Source: Saccharicrinis sp. (lineage in GTDB: Bacteria > Bacteroidota > Bacteroidia > Bacteroidales > Marinilabiliaceae). From it: 64,000 bases of DNA. The notes under the pieces are model-generated. The model saw only the letters and a program-made list of their open reading frames with translations, was not told the DNA's origin and did not search any database. The position numbers were made by a program, and so were the translations under genes. Shown here in pieces: positions 20,382 through 30,292 of the stretch. Positions within the stretch are counted from its first letter, which is position 1; each line of letters begins with the position of its first letter. The stretch lies in contig JAGXIP010000220.1 in assembly GCA_024635585.1 (NCBI GenBank), positions 1-64,000 on the forward strand, written 5' to 3'.

Positions 20382-20823
20382 TAAAGATTTTCGGTAACTA
20401 TTTTTATGAATTTATGCGTAAAAGTAAAAAGTTAATCGCCATTACACTTATAAGTGTCTCCCAATAATATAAATTATAAATCCAATATCAAATAGCTTCT
20501 CATGCTGGATCATGTTGCGTCCGACATACATCAAGGCTGGTTTTATAATTTCGATAGATACCATTTTAAGTCTTAGGTTTCAAACTCGTCTCACACCTTA
20601 AGGTTAGCATTCGTCTAAAAAGCCATTGGTACTGGGTTTGTGAAGTTCGGACACGATACATTTGTGACCAATATGTATCATGATTGATCAACTATCATAG
20701 TTTAAATCGGCGACCTTGCTTTATGTAATTTTTGCTGGGTGCATTCACCAATATAAAATATCATTTCTGTGGCACCAATGGCGCAATCTACATCGGAGCC
20801 AAAAAGAAGTTAATGCCATATAA

Positions 20824-21984
20824 CTATTTCTGCTTGTCATACGCCATCAGCTGCTCTTTCAAATTGCCCCATATCATTCGGCCAAAGAGCAGTCCTAAAC
20901 CTAGAAAGACACCAAGAATAATGGAGGCAAGCACTATCATCTTCTTTTTGGGAGCACTCTTTTCATCGGGTACCACGGCTGGTTCAATGATTTTGACAGC
21001 AGGTGTTTCCTCCTGTAATTTGAGTTTACTTTCTTCGAGCTGACGGGCTAAAGTATTATACACATTGAACGCCAAATCGTACTCACTTTGCAAGCGTTGC
21101 TCGTAAGTCTGGGCCAAAGCGGTAAGTTGTCCATGGCTGCCATCCCTATGCAGGGCCAGTGCTTCTTGCGCTGCTTCAAATCGCTGGGAGGCTTCGGCAT
21201 AGCGCTCTTCCACGAATGCAAGGTCTTCACGTACTTTATCCGTTTTATAGCGGATAACATACTCCGACAGTAGTTCTGAAACACGGTTGGCTACCTCCGC
21301 AGATAAAATGGCTGTGGGCATTTCTACGTTAACGGTAATCACCCCGTTTTTTTTACCCATTTCAAAGTTAATGCTATGTTGCAGCCATTCAAGCGTCTTG
21401 CGCTCTGCTTTGCTTAGGTAAACTACCTTACTTTCATTATCAATTAGCTGCACAACTGGTTCCGCCTCGCTTCTAAAAGCATTGATTATAATGAAAGGTA
21501 AACCAATCGTATATTTGGTTATGTAGGATAGTATCGTGGTTTCCCGATGCTCGGTATAGTAAGTATGCAGATTCATCTTTCCCACTTCGGGAAAGTTGGT
21601 TTCGTACTGCATTAACATCTGCAAGAAGGGTACACTCTGAATTATCTCAGGATAGTAATCGGTGGGGATACCGCCATCTTCTGCCTGGGCAGACAAATTA
21701 CCCAAACCAAACTGGGATGCCAGACCTCCAAGGGCTCCCAAACTGTTGCTTTTGTTGCTTTCGGGAATGAGCTTGACGGTTGAGCTGTATTTGACTGGGC
21801 TGGATAAGGCAATAACTAATCCTAATGCTACAAAAATACCCATGACTTTTAATATCAGCCAGCGTCCATTCCAGATATGGAGCATCAATGCAAGCAAATC
21901 AATTACATTATCTCTGAATATTGGTGGAAGCGATGATTTTTCCGTATTTGGGTCTTTATTTATCTGAATCATTTTGTCAAACAT
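20824..21984 (-). CDS. Wzz/chain-length determinant protein
   Basis: 386 aa; N-terminal TM with SPVKYSSTVKLIPES, coiled-coil middle, C-terminal PAVVPDEKSAPKKKMIVLASIILGVFLGLG. Confidence 0.88.
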   Translation of the reverse strand: MFDKMIQINKDPNTEKSSLPPIFRDNVIDLLALMLHIWNGRWLILKVMGIFVALGLVIALSSPVKYSSTVKLIPESNKSNSLGALGGLASQFGLGNLSAQAEDGGIPTDYYPEIIQSVPFLQMLMQYETNFPEVGKMNLHTYYTEHRETTILSYITKYTIGLPFIIINAFRSEAEPVVQLIDNESKVVYLSKAERKTLEWLQHSINFEMGKKNGVITVNVEMPTAILSAEVANRVSELLSEYVIRYKTDKVREDLAFVEERYAEASQRFEAAQEALALHRDGSHGQLTALAQTYEQRLQSEYDLAFNVYNTLARQLEESKLKLQEETPAVKIIEPAVVPDEKSAPKKKMIVLASIILGVFLGLGLLFGRMIWGNLKEQLMAYDKQK

Positions 21985-21995
21985 TAATTACGGAT

Positions 21996-24455
21996 CTAGA
22001 ATCTGGACATGGCGGTTATGACTATAGCAGCCATGGATACCACTGAGCTTAATATGGTAATGCGTTCCCCGGGCGTCATGGGTGGTCGCTCCACCTTTTC
22101 CGGCACTACAATCTCAGCACCGGGCTCTATTTTAGGTGAGGCAGCGAAAAACAAAAAGTTACTTTTGGTTTCCACATCGCCATTGGCGTAAACTACATAG
22201 GCTTTGCTTCGCCGGGCATTCTGTGCATAGCCACCCGATCCGTTCACATAGTACTTTAAGCGCTTTCCTTTATTGTGGCGAATTTCAGTCTCGCGCAACA
22301 CGCCGCCCGAAACCAGAACAGTCTGTAACTCCGATGGGATGCTTACCACATCACCGGGACGTAGGAAAATATCTTCAGTGGTGCCTGGCCTTTTTAATAT
22401 CTCAGGCATGTTAATGCCAATGTATTTCTGCTGATTGCCATCTTTGTCAACCAAAATCTGAGCACCCAACTCAATATCCGCTTCTATCCGTTCCAGCTGT
22501 TTATGCGAACGTAGCATGGTAGCACCCTTGGCATAAGCTTCGTCGGTCAAACCGCCTGCCCGCCGTATCAAATCAGAAATACGCTCGTTGCGGTCGCTCA
22601 AGGTATATTCGCCGGGGAACATAACCTGTCCTTCAATACGGATTTTATCTTGCACGTGGTAGTCGGGACGTGCCCTCACATAGACCTGATCGAAAGGTTC
22701 AAGTTCAAATATTTTGGCTTCATCGGCTAAGGAGAGGTCTCGTTCAACACCAAAGACAAATATCTCTGCCAGTTCGGAACCTCTTTGCTGGGGTGCAGCT
22801 TCGCCAAGTATACGTCGGTTAACTTCTATACGAGCTTCGGAGGCTGATGCCGTAAAACCATCGGCCATTAATATCAGATCTTCCAATGTCATGCCTTTGC
22901 GATATTGGAATTTCCCCCTCTCTTTCACTTCCCCACCCAACGATACTTCCAGCTCTTCGCGCATTTCGTGAATGCTTTTGATAATAACCCGATCTTCGGG
23001 CTGTAGAAGGATATCGTAACTTCCCGGATTATTTAATACCTGATCAACATTAAAGGAAACAATGCTATAGTCAAAATTTTCGGTGAGACGATTTATCACG
23101 GCGCGCGAACGGAACACATCGGGTTTTACGCCATCGGCCTGGGCTATCAGATCGGAGAGCATCATGCCCTCGGTCAGCTCAAAATCGCCTGGGCGCCATA
23201 CGGCACCATTAATGCTCACTCGGTTTTCAAAGCGATCGAGAATTTGATCCACTTCAACCACATCCCCGCTTTTGAGGGTAAAGCTATCAGAGTCGGATCC
23301 CCCTACTGTGAGCATTTTAATTTCTTTTTCGGTATTGCGCTTAATCCTAATCTCTTGTGTATAAGCTGAATTCGTAAAGCCTCCGGCAAATTCAATAAGG
23401 TGCTCCAGAGTCTCCTCAGATCTTACTTCGTACAAGCCGGGACGACGGACTTGACCGCTAACTTCTACTCGATTTTGTATGGTAGCTACTCGAATCACAT
23501 CCTGGTCTTGCAGCCGCACGTTGTTGCTCTGGTCGCCCTGCAACAACAAGTCGTAAATGTCGAGGATGCTAAGTATTTTGTTGGCTCTTATGACCTCTAC
23601 CTGACGAAAGGAACCTATCATGCTAGGGCCACCGGATTTGTAAAGGACATTGAACACGGTGGCCAAGGATGAAACGGTATAGCTACCGGGTGTTTCTACC
23701 TCACCTATTACTGTAACCTGAATGCTGCGGACCCGCCCCAGACTCACGCGAGCAAATGTATTCTGATCGCTCTGCCCTGGTCGCAGACCCCGGTACAGTT
23801 GCTTCAATTTTTCAATGATGCGGCTATCCGCTTGTTCCATGGTTAAGCCATGCACATAAACAGGTCCTATGTTGTCGATGGTAACGGTACCTTCGGGACT
23901 TACTTCTAATTGATACAGGTTAGTGGTAGCCCCCCATATATCAACCACCAGCTCGTCGCCTGGTCCCAATACGTAATTGACCGGTGTAGGTATGTTCATG
24001 GCAGGTTCAAAGCTCTGGTTGCCACCCTGGAACAAGGAGCGCCCAAAAATCATGGGACCCTTTGGGGCTTTAGAAGACGTTTGAGGAGCAAGCCTCTTTT
24101 CTGGTTCATAATCCACCGAGTCACCTCTTAACAACGGGCCACCACTGCTTGGCATATCGATTTGTGTTTGCAACTGCTGCGCTCTTTGCATTAACTGAGC
24201 TGCCACGGAAGGTGATAATCCACGCGCCTTAGCCATTTCCATAGCCTGTGTTTGAGATATCCCCTCCTTTTCTCCTCGTTGAATAAAAGATTGCAACTGG
24301 GCATCGCTAATATCAGCGGATTTTACTTGGCTTAAATCAGTGTCGCCCAAGCCCTGAGAATAGACTTCAGTTGGTAAGAAAATAAGAAAACCCAGTAACA
24401 AAAAATAAAAGAGCTTATCTACTGTCTGCTTACCTCTATTGCTTTTATTAATCAT
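21996..24455 (-). CDS. Polysaccharide export outer membrane protein with SLBB domains (Wza-like)
   Basis: 819 aa; YVLGPGDELVVDIWG plus repeated SLBB-like segments (VTVIGEVETPGSYTV, VEVSGQVRRPGLYEV, IRIEGQVMFPGEYTL). Confidence 0.9.
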   Translation of the reverse strand: MINKSNRGKQTVDKLFYFLLLGFLIFLPTEVYSQGLGDTDLSQVKSADISDAQLQSFIQRGEKEGISQTQAMEMAKARGLSPSVAAQLMQRAQQLQTQIDMPSSGGPLLRGDSVDYEPEKRLAPQTSSKAPKGPMIFGRSLFQGGNQSFEPAMNIPTPVNYVLGPGDELVVDIWGATTNLYQLEVSPEGTVTIDNIGPVYVHGLTMEQADSRIIEKLKQLYRGLRPGQSDQNTFARVSLGRVRSIQVTVIGEVETPGSYTVSSLATVFNVLYKSGGPSMIGSFRQVEVIRANKILSILDIYDLLLQGDQSNNVRLQDQDVIRVATIQNRVEVSGQVRRPGLYEVRSEETLEHLIEFAGGFTNSAYTQEIRIKRNTEKEIKMLTVGGSDSDSFTLKSGDVVEVDQILDRFENRVSINGAVWRPGDFELTEGMMLSDLIAQADGVKPDVFRSRAVINRLTENFDYSIVSFNVDQVLNNPGSYDILLQPEDRVIIKSIHEMREELEVSLGGEVKERGKFQYRKGMTLEDLILMADGFTASASEARIEVNRRILGEAAPQQRGSELAEIFVFGVERDLSLADEAKIFELEPFDQVYVRARPDYHVQDKIRIEGQVMFPGEYTLSDRNERISDLIRRAGGLTDEAYAKGATMLRSHKQLERIEADIELGAQILVDKDGNQQKYIGINMPEILKRPGTTEDIFLRPGDVVSIPSELQTVLVSGGVLRETEIRHNKGKRLKYYVNGSGGYAQNARRSKAYVVYANGDVETKSNFLFFAASPKIEPGAEIVVPEKVERPPMTPGERITILSSVVSMAAIVITAMSRF

Positions 24456-24724
24456 GAAATTAAGTTTTTTATTTTGGCTATAGTCTCTGTGCGCAAGACA
24501 TCTAAAAAATTGATTATCAATATTATACGGTGTAAAAATATGAAACTCAGGAACCGCTTCGCCCGGTCAGTCACATAATGCACTTTTTATGTTGTGCATT
24601 AATATTACCTACCTTAGGTTGCTGGCATTCAATCATTATCTATACTCAAATATAATTTGTGACAAAAGTAAAAATTAAAATGATAAATAAGAGAAGAAAT
24701 ACCTAATCAAAATATTTTAAAACA

Positions 24725-24763
24725 AAAAAAAGCCTGAAACATTTCTGTTTCAAGCTTTTTTTG
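24725..24763 (-). terminator. Terminator hairpin downstream of tRNA-Gln
   Basis: aaaaaaagcctgaaaca-tttc-tgtttcaagcttttttt. Confidence 0.75.
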
Positions 24764-24836
24764 TTGTCCCATTAGGGCTCGAACCTAAACTCTTCTGGAC
24801 CAAAACCAGACGTGTTGCCAATTACACCATGGGACA
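24764..24836 (-). tRNA. tRNA-Gln (TTG)
   Basis: Reverse complement tgtcccatggtgtaattggcaacacgtctggttttggtccagaagagtttaggttcgagccctaatgggaca; anticodon loop ttttggt. Confidence 0.95.
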
Positions 24837-25110
24837 ATCCTTAGTGTCTTTCTTTTTGAAAGCGATGCAAAAGTACACCTTTTTTTAAAACGTGCAAATT
24901 AATTTTTCAAAATTTTTAATCATTCTTTATGCTCCTCATAATACACCCCAAAATAGTGGCTATGTATTCCCTTGCAAGCCTTTGTTTTAGGCGATTATTT
25001 TGATGTATTACCGAAATGAAATATTTCTTTAAGCCAGAATAAAAGGCATTAATTAGTCATCATACTTACACTTAATTTAGGTATTATTGTGGTTTAAGTT
25101 GTCGTTTTTT

Positions 25111-28005
25111 ATGAGGCCTTCTATTTTATTTAAGTTTACAATCCGCCAGACTGCTGGATTTGTTGTTTTTGCATTAAGTGGGTTGCTTTATCTCATTACC
25201 TTATCGCCTACTGTAAATTTTTGGGATAGCGGTGAGTTTATTGCCTGTGCCAACGGTCTTCAAGTTGGCCATGCACCCGGTGCACCTTTGTATTTAATGT
25301 TGTCCCGGATGTTTGGGGCTTTTGCACCCGCAGAATATGTGGCAGTTTGTATTAATTTTTTATCCGCTATGACCTCGGCAGCTGCTATTTGGCTTTTATA
25401 TTCCACGCTATTGCTTATTTTAAAAAAAGTGCAGCAAAACACGCCGGATAGCTTTTCAATTCTGTCGGCCACAATAGCTTCACTCACCTTTGCTTATACC
25501 GATACTTTTTGGTTTTCGGCGGTTGAGGCCGAGGTTTATGCCCTTTCGCTATTTTTTACAGCATTTACTATTTGGGCAGTATTAAAGTGGGAAAATGAGT
25601 TGCCAAGTCGTAAAGCTCATCGCTGGCTTTTGCTGATTGCCTTTACCATGGGCTTGTCGGTGGGTGTTCACCTGCTTAATTTGTTGTGTATCCCGGTAGT
25701 AATTTATTGGGTATTCATTCATCTAAATACAAATAAAAACAGCAAACATGTAGTGGGCTTGTTGTTGGGCATGGCCGTTTTAGTGGTGGTTCAGTTTTTT
25801 GTGGTGCAAAACGGATTATTCCTAGCAAAAAAAATGGAGCTATTGCTGGTCAACTCCTTTCATCTGCCTGTACATTCCGGTTTATTGTTGTTTGTCATAT
25901 TGCTGATTGCTTCCTTGGTCATTGGAATTTATGTCTCCAGAAAAAGAAATCAGGTGCTTCACTTCCTTTTTGTGGGTGCAACCCTATTTCTGATTGGGCT
26001 CTCATCGTATGCCATGGTCATTATTAGAGCCAATGCGCATCCGGATATCAATCTGAACAGTCCTACAGATGTTTTTTCGTTAGAATCGTTTATAAACCGC
26101 GAGCAATATGGGGAGCGACCTTTGCTGAGAGGGGCATGGTTTGGAGCGGAGCATTACAAAACAGAAGCTATATTTAACTATCGCTTAAATAAGAAGGGGT
26201 TATATGAACGTTTCGAAAAGACACAACAATTACTATACGATAAAGACGATTTGGGTTTTATGCAACGTATGTATAGTTCGCAGCAACATCATGTGCAAGG
26301 ATACCGCTATTGGACTGGATTGCAAGACGACGAAAAACCAACCTTGATGCACCAATTGGATTTTATGTTTAAATACCAGCTTGGGCATATGTATTTCCGA
26401 TATTTTATGTGGAACTTCTCGGGACGCCAAAATCATTACCAAGGGCACGGCGACTTTTTAAATGGTAATTATGTCACGGGCTTTCCGTTTATTGACAAGC
26501 ATAGCTTAGGGAGCAGGCACTTTTTGCACACGGACGAACTGACCAGCAAGGCACGAAACCATTATTTTATGCTTCCGCTATTATTTGGTTTGGGCGGTAT
26601 ACTTTTGCTGATAAGAAAGAAAAAATGGCATATGCTGCTTTTTTTGGGTATGTTATTTTTACTCACTGGAGCAGCTATAGCGTTGTACCTTAACCAACCA
26701 CCTTATGAACCTCGCGAAAGGGATTATGTTTTTGTAGGTAGCTTTTACGCCTATGCCATTTTTATCGGTTTGGGCGTGTGGGCATTATTAAAAAAAATAG
26801 CACAATTGTCGCCTTCACAATTTACTAAATGGACGGCTTCAATAGCTATATTACTGGCACTACCAGGGCTTATGATTTCCAATAATTTTGACGACCACAA
26901 CCGTTCCGACCGCACACTGGCTCGCGATTTGGCCTTGTCGTATCTTCAAAGCTGCGGACCCAATGGCATCCTTTTTACCTATGGCGATAACGACACCTAT
27001 CCGCTTTGGTACCTGCAAGAAGTTGAGAATATACGTCGCGACGTTAGTGTTGTAAATATGGGACTTCTCTCGGCCGATTGGTATGTGCAGCAGCAAACTA
27101 TCCGGCAACAGGGAAGGGAGCCCTTGCAGTTTACCATACCCATGGAAAGATATAAAACCGGGGATTTGGATTATGCGGGGGTAGTCAATAGAGTAGATTC
27201 TCCCCTTGCTCTTACGGCTGCATTAAATTTTGTTGGCGACACTGCGTCGGATACCCAACTTGCTATGGGTGGTGGAAGTAAATTAGATTATTTGCCTTCT
27301 GATAAATTCCAATTAGGCAGCAATCCTACCTCCATCTTAAAAATAGACAAAAGTTATTTAATGAAGGGTGAGATAGCACTGCTGGATATTATTGCCACCA
27401 ATAGCTCAAATCGACCTATTTATTTTGGTAATGGAACACCACCATCGGCCATGATTGGATTAAATGAGTTTGTGCAGCCTTATGGTATTGTAGGTAAGCT
27501 ATTGTTGGATGAAAAGCACCCGGACACCGACGAATTATATCGCCTGATGAATGAAAAGGTGCATATTTCTACTCCTACCAAAAGTTGGTGGGATCAAACC
27601 TGTACCGATGCCATCCGTCTGTCGGGTTTGCAGAAAGCTGTGCAACTATTGGCTAGTGATTTATTGCAGAAAGGCCAAAAAGCTGAAGGCCAACATATCC
27701 TACAAAAATATGAGGCCTTTAGTCTTGTGGCGCAAAAAAACACTATCAAAACCAATATATCTTGGATTCAGGTACTGTATAGAGCCGACTTGAAGGATGA
27801 AGCTTTGCACTACCTCGAAAAATATGCTTATTCCATATTTCAAAATATTGCATTTTATCGTGAATCCGAATCTTATTTGGGCGAGAATATGCTTTTCTAT
27901 GCCACGGAAGAAGAAGCAAACCTTAAACAACTTCGCAAAGTTGCCATGGAGCATGAGGCGGAAGAGCTTGTTCAACAGATTGATAAGGTTTTGGGGTTAA
28001 AGTAA
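25111..28005 (+). CDS. DUF2723 family membrane protein (PMT-like predicted glycosyltransferase)
   Basis: About 964 aa from ATG at 25111 (the ORF track begins at an upstream TTG, 25087). LSPTVNFWDSGEFIACANGLQVGHAPGAPLYLMLSRMFGAF and QPPYEPRERDYVFVGSFYAYAIFIGLGV. Confidence 0.87.
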   Translation: MRPSILFKFTIRQTAGFVVFALSGLLYLITLSPTVNFWDSGEFIACANGLQVGHAPGAPLYLMLSRMFGAFAPAEYVAVCINFLSAMTSAAAIWLLYSTLLLILKKVQQNTPDSFSILSATIASLTFAYTDTFWFSAVEAEVYALSLFFTAFTIWAVLKWENELPSRKAHRWLLLIAFTMGLSVGVHLLNLLCIPVVIYWVFIHLNTNKNSKHVVGLLLGMAVLVVVQFFVVQNGLFLAKKMELLLVNSFHLPVHSGLLLFVILLIASLVIGIYVSRKRNQVLHFLFVGATLFLIGLSSYAMVIIRANAHPDINLNSPTDVFSLESFINREQYGERPLLRGAWFGAEHYKTEAIFNYRLNKKGLYERFEKTQQLLYDKDDLGFMQRMYSSQQHHVQGYRYWTGLQDDEKPTLMHQLDFMFKYQLGHMYFRYFMWNFSGRQNHYQGHGDFLNGNYVTGFPFIDKHSLGSRHFLHTDELTSKARNHYFMLPLLFGLGGILLLIRKKKWHMLLFLGMLFLLTGAAIALYLNQPPYEPRERDYVFVGSFYAYAIFIGLGVWALLKKIAQLSPSQFTKWTASIAILLALPGLMISNNFDDHNRSDRTLARDLALSYLQSCGPNGILFTYGDNDTYPLWYLQEVENIRRDVSVVNMGLLSADWYVQQQTIRQQGREPLQFTIPMERYKTGDLDYAGVVNRVDSPLALTAALNFVGDTASDTQLAMGGGSKLDYLPSDKFQLGSNPTSILKIDKSYLMKGEIALLDIIATNSSNRPIYFGNGTPPSAMIGLNEFVQPYGIVGKLLLDEKHPDTDELYRLMNEKVHISTPTKSWWDQTCTDAIRLSGLQKAVQLLASDLLQKGQKAEGQHILQKYEAFSLVAQKNTIKTNISWIQVLYRADLKDEALHYLEKYAYSIFQNIAFYRESESYLGENMLFYATEEEANLKQLRKVAMEHEAEELVQQIDKVLGLK

Positions 28006-28117
28006 AACAGACAGTTTTTTTATAGTAAAAAAAATGGTGTCCGGTAAACCTTTTTAATTATTTATAAAATGTAATTTTTTATTAGTGTAGAGAGATTTTC
28101 AATTAGATTTAGGTTTA

Positions 28118-28237
28118 CTTCCGCCTCAGAGAAAAGATGGTTCTTTGATACCTTTCAAATTAAAATTCCATCAAAAATTTCCGTGTTGCCAAAAAGTAAG
28201 AGCCCGTGTGGCTTGAGCACTAATTTAAGATGCAAAT
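28118..28237. repeat. ~120-bp non-coding repeat, copy A
   Basis: ttccgcctcagagaaaagatggttctttgatacctt...ccatcaaaaatttccgt...caaaaagtaagagcccgtgtggcttgagcacta...taagatgc; closely matches 35617-35735. Confidence 0.8.
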
Positions 28238-28410
28238 GTTTCACAGGACAATAGTGTAATAAAACTTACGCTACATAAAATATAGATTAAAGTTAGAGGC
28301 TAATCCCATATCTTTTGATTGTTCCTTACCGCTTCCTTATTTTTTACTTGCTGGTTTAATATTTTCTCGCTATATTTTGAACATAAAACTAACCATTAAA
28401 TCAAGACAAC

Positions 28411-29109
28411 ATGGAAAACGTATTTTTAAAATATATGCGCCAAAGATTGGGTACTGGCGATCAGAGCGCAAGCGAGATTCACGAAGGCCCGGTAATAACT
28501 ATTTCGAGAGAGTATGGCTGCCATGCGAAAGAAATTGCCAAGCACTTATCCGAAATGCTTAACGTAAAGCTTAAGCATGAAGGAAAAGAGGTGCAGTGGA
28601 GATGGCTGAGTAAAGAAATAATAGAAGAATCGGCCAGGGAGCTAAAGCTTACTCCAACGCTTATCAAGAATCTTTCGGATTACAAAAACCGAAGCTTTTT
28701 TGAAAACCTAGCCTTGTTTTTTTCGGATACCTATTATCCCAGTGATGCAAAAATAAACAATACCATTGCCAATTTTATTCACACTACGGCCGCACAAGGT
28801 AATGTGGTTATTGTTGGTAGAGCAGCTGAGGCCATCACAAAAAATTTCACAAAGTCATTCCACGTAAAGCTTATTGCTCCCTTGGATTGGAGAGCCGAAG
28901 TTATCAGTACTACCGAAGGTATAGCCTTATCCGAAGCCAAAAGCAAATGTGTGGAGATGGATAAAAGGCGATTTATGTTTAGATCGTATTTCGAAAAAGG
29001 CGCACCCGATGTTGAATTCTATGATGCCATCTTTAATTGCAAGGAAATGAAGGATGAAGAAATTGTGGAGTTGATAATTATTATTGCCGAGTCAAGAGGT
29101 TTTATTTAA
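28411..29109 (+). CDS. Cytidylate kinase-like family protein
   Basis: 232 aa; GPVITISREYGCHAKEIAKHLSEML, VIVGRAAEAIT, FHVKLIAPLDWRAEVI, ending in IIAESRGFI. Confidence 0.8.
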   Translation: MENVFLKYMRQRLGTGDQSASEIHEGPVITISREYGCHAKEIAKHLSEMLNVKLKHEGKEVQWRWLSKEIIEESARELKLTPTLIKNLSDYKNRSFFENLALFFSDTYYPSDAKINNTIANFIHTTAAQGNVVIVGRAAEAITKNFTKSFHVKLIAPLDWRAEVISTTEGIALSEAKSKCVEMDKRRFMFRSYFEKGAPDVEFYDAIFNCKEMKDEEIVELIIIIAESRGFI

Positions 29110-29262
29110 TTCAGAACTTGCTTCAATAAATTCAAGGTTAAACCTTAGCACAGTATATAAGAAATGTGTTTTTAAAAATATACTGGCTGTTGCAACCAAT
29201 TTTAGAGAAGCATTCTGCATATTTTAAAACTGATTGTTAGATGAAAACTATATCTTTGAGAC

Positions 29263-30072
29263 ATGGGAAAAGGACCAAGAAATTATTCTGATTTAACCAT
29301 TAAAAGGTTATACGCATTATCTGATAATAGGTGTTCATTTCCTGGTTGTACTGTAGTCTTTACAAGCCCAACTAATAATACTAACTTTTCAAATATTTGC
29401 CACATTGAAGATGCCGAAGAAGGAGGACGTTTTAATCCAAATATGACGGATAAACAAAGAGCAAGTTTTGATAATCTTATTTTATTATGTCCTAATCATC
29501 ATATTGAGACTAATGACAATGAGAAATATACAGTTGGTTCTTTAAGAGAGATGAAACAAAAGCATGAAAGTTTAAGTATTAGCAAAGGATTAACAAGAAA
29601 TCCTTCTATGTTAAAAAACACCATAAATGCTATCTCAAATCTATCATTGGAAGATATTTTAGAATCAAAAGATTTAAATGTTTATAGTCCTAAACTAAAA
29701 TTGAAATATAACTCTGTTAAAATAAATTATTCGCTAATTGAAGATTATAAAGTATATCAAGGCAAGATAAATACATTATATGATGAGTTAGAAAGGCAAG
29801 GGTCAATTAAGAAAGAAAAATTACTTAGTAATGTAAATCAAATCTATGCTAAGATTAAAGGAAGCTATGTCTTAGATTCTGAAAGTCCTTTAGAAATTAT
29901 TCGCTTAAATGCTGATAATATTATAGATAATGTATTTGATGAGCTATACAGGCAGCTTGAGAATTCCAATTTTTTTGAAGAAGATATAATCTTAGGTGTT
30001 AGATTAATATTGGTGGATGCCTTTATAAGATGTAAAATATTAGAAGAACCAACGGGAAATGATAATCAGTAA
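29263..30072 (+). CDS. HNH endonuclease-domain protein, putative ABC-3C effector component
   Basis: 269 aa; HNH-like CSFPGC ... NICHIEDAEEGGRFNP ... DNLILLCPNHHIETND, then a ~150-aa C-terminal region; overlaps the next gene by 14 nt. Confidence 0.78.
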   Translation: MGKGPRNYSDLTIKRLYALSDNRCSFPGCTVVFTSPTNNTNFSNICHIEDAEEGGRFNPNMTDKQRASFDNLILLCPNHHIETNDNEKYTVGSLREMKQKHESLSISKGLTRNPSMLKNTINAISNLSLEDILESKDLNVYSPKLKLKYNSVKINYSLIEDYKVYQGKINTLYDELERQGSIKKEKLLSNVNQIYAKIKGSYVLDSESPLEIIRLNADNIIDNVFDELYRQLENSNFFEEDIILGVRLILVDAFIRCKILEEPTGNDNQ

Positions 30073-30292
30073 AGATATAAATCCAGAAAGAGACTTCTAT
30101 TATTTGGGAGCTAAAACAATTGAGATTTTATCTTCCACAGAGGATGAGAAAATGGATTTTTTCTCTGTCTTTGATGCGTTAAAGTCATCTGAAAATATTT
30201 CACTAAATTTGTTTACGCTTACTTTAGACTGGCTTTTTATTATTGGAGTAATCAGCAAATCTCACAAAGGATACATAGTAAAATGTTTTTAA
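30059..30292 (+). CDS. Small protein, putative ABC-3C middle component
   Basis: 77 aa; overlaps both neighbours (30059 within upstream gene; ATGTTTTTAA overlap with downstream gene at 30283). Confidence 0.65.
   Translation: MIISKDINPERDFYYLGAKTIEILSSTEDEKMDFFSVFDALKSSENISLNLFTLTLDWLFIIGVISKSHKGYIVKCF

Noticed and set aside
23400-23672. Antisense ORFs opposite the Wza-like gene (22009-24131)
   Set aside because: Several short overlapping ORFs opposite one long coding frame; typical shadow ORFs.
28377-28562. 61-aa ORF overlapping the cytidylate-kinase-like gene
   Set aside because: Out-of-frame overlap with a supported gene; no domain signal.
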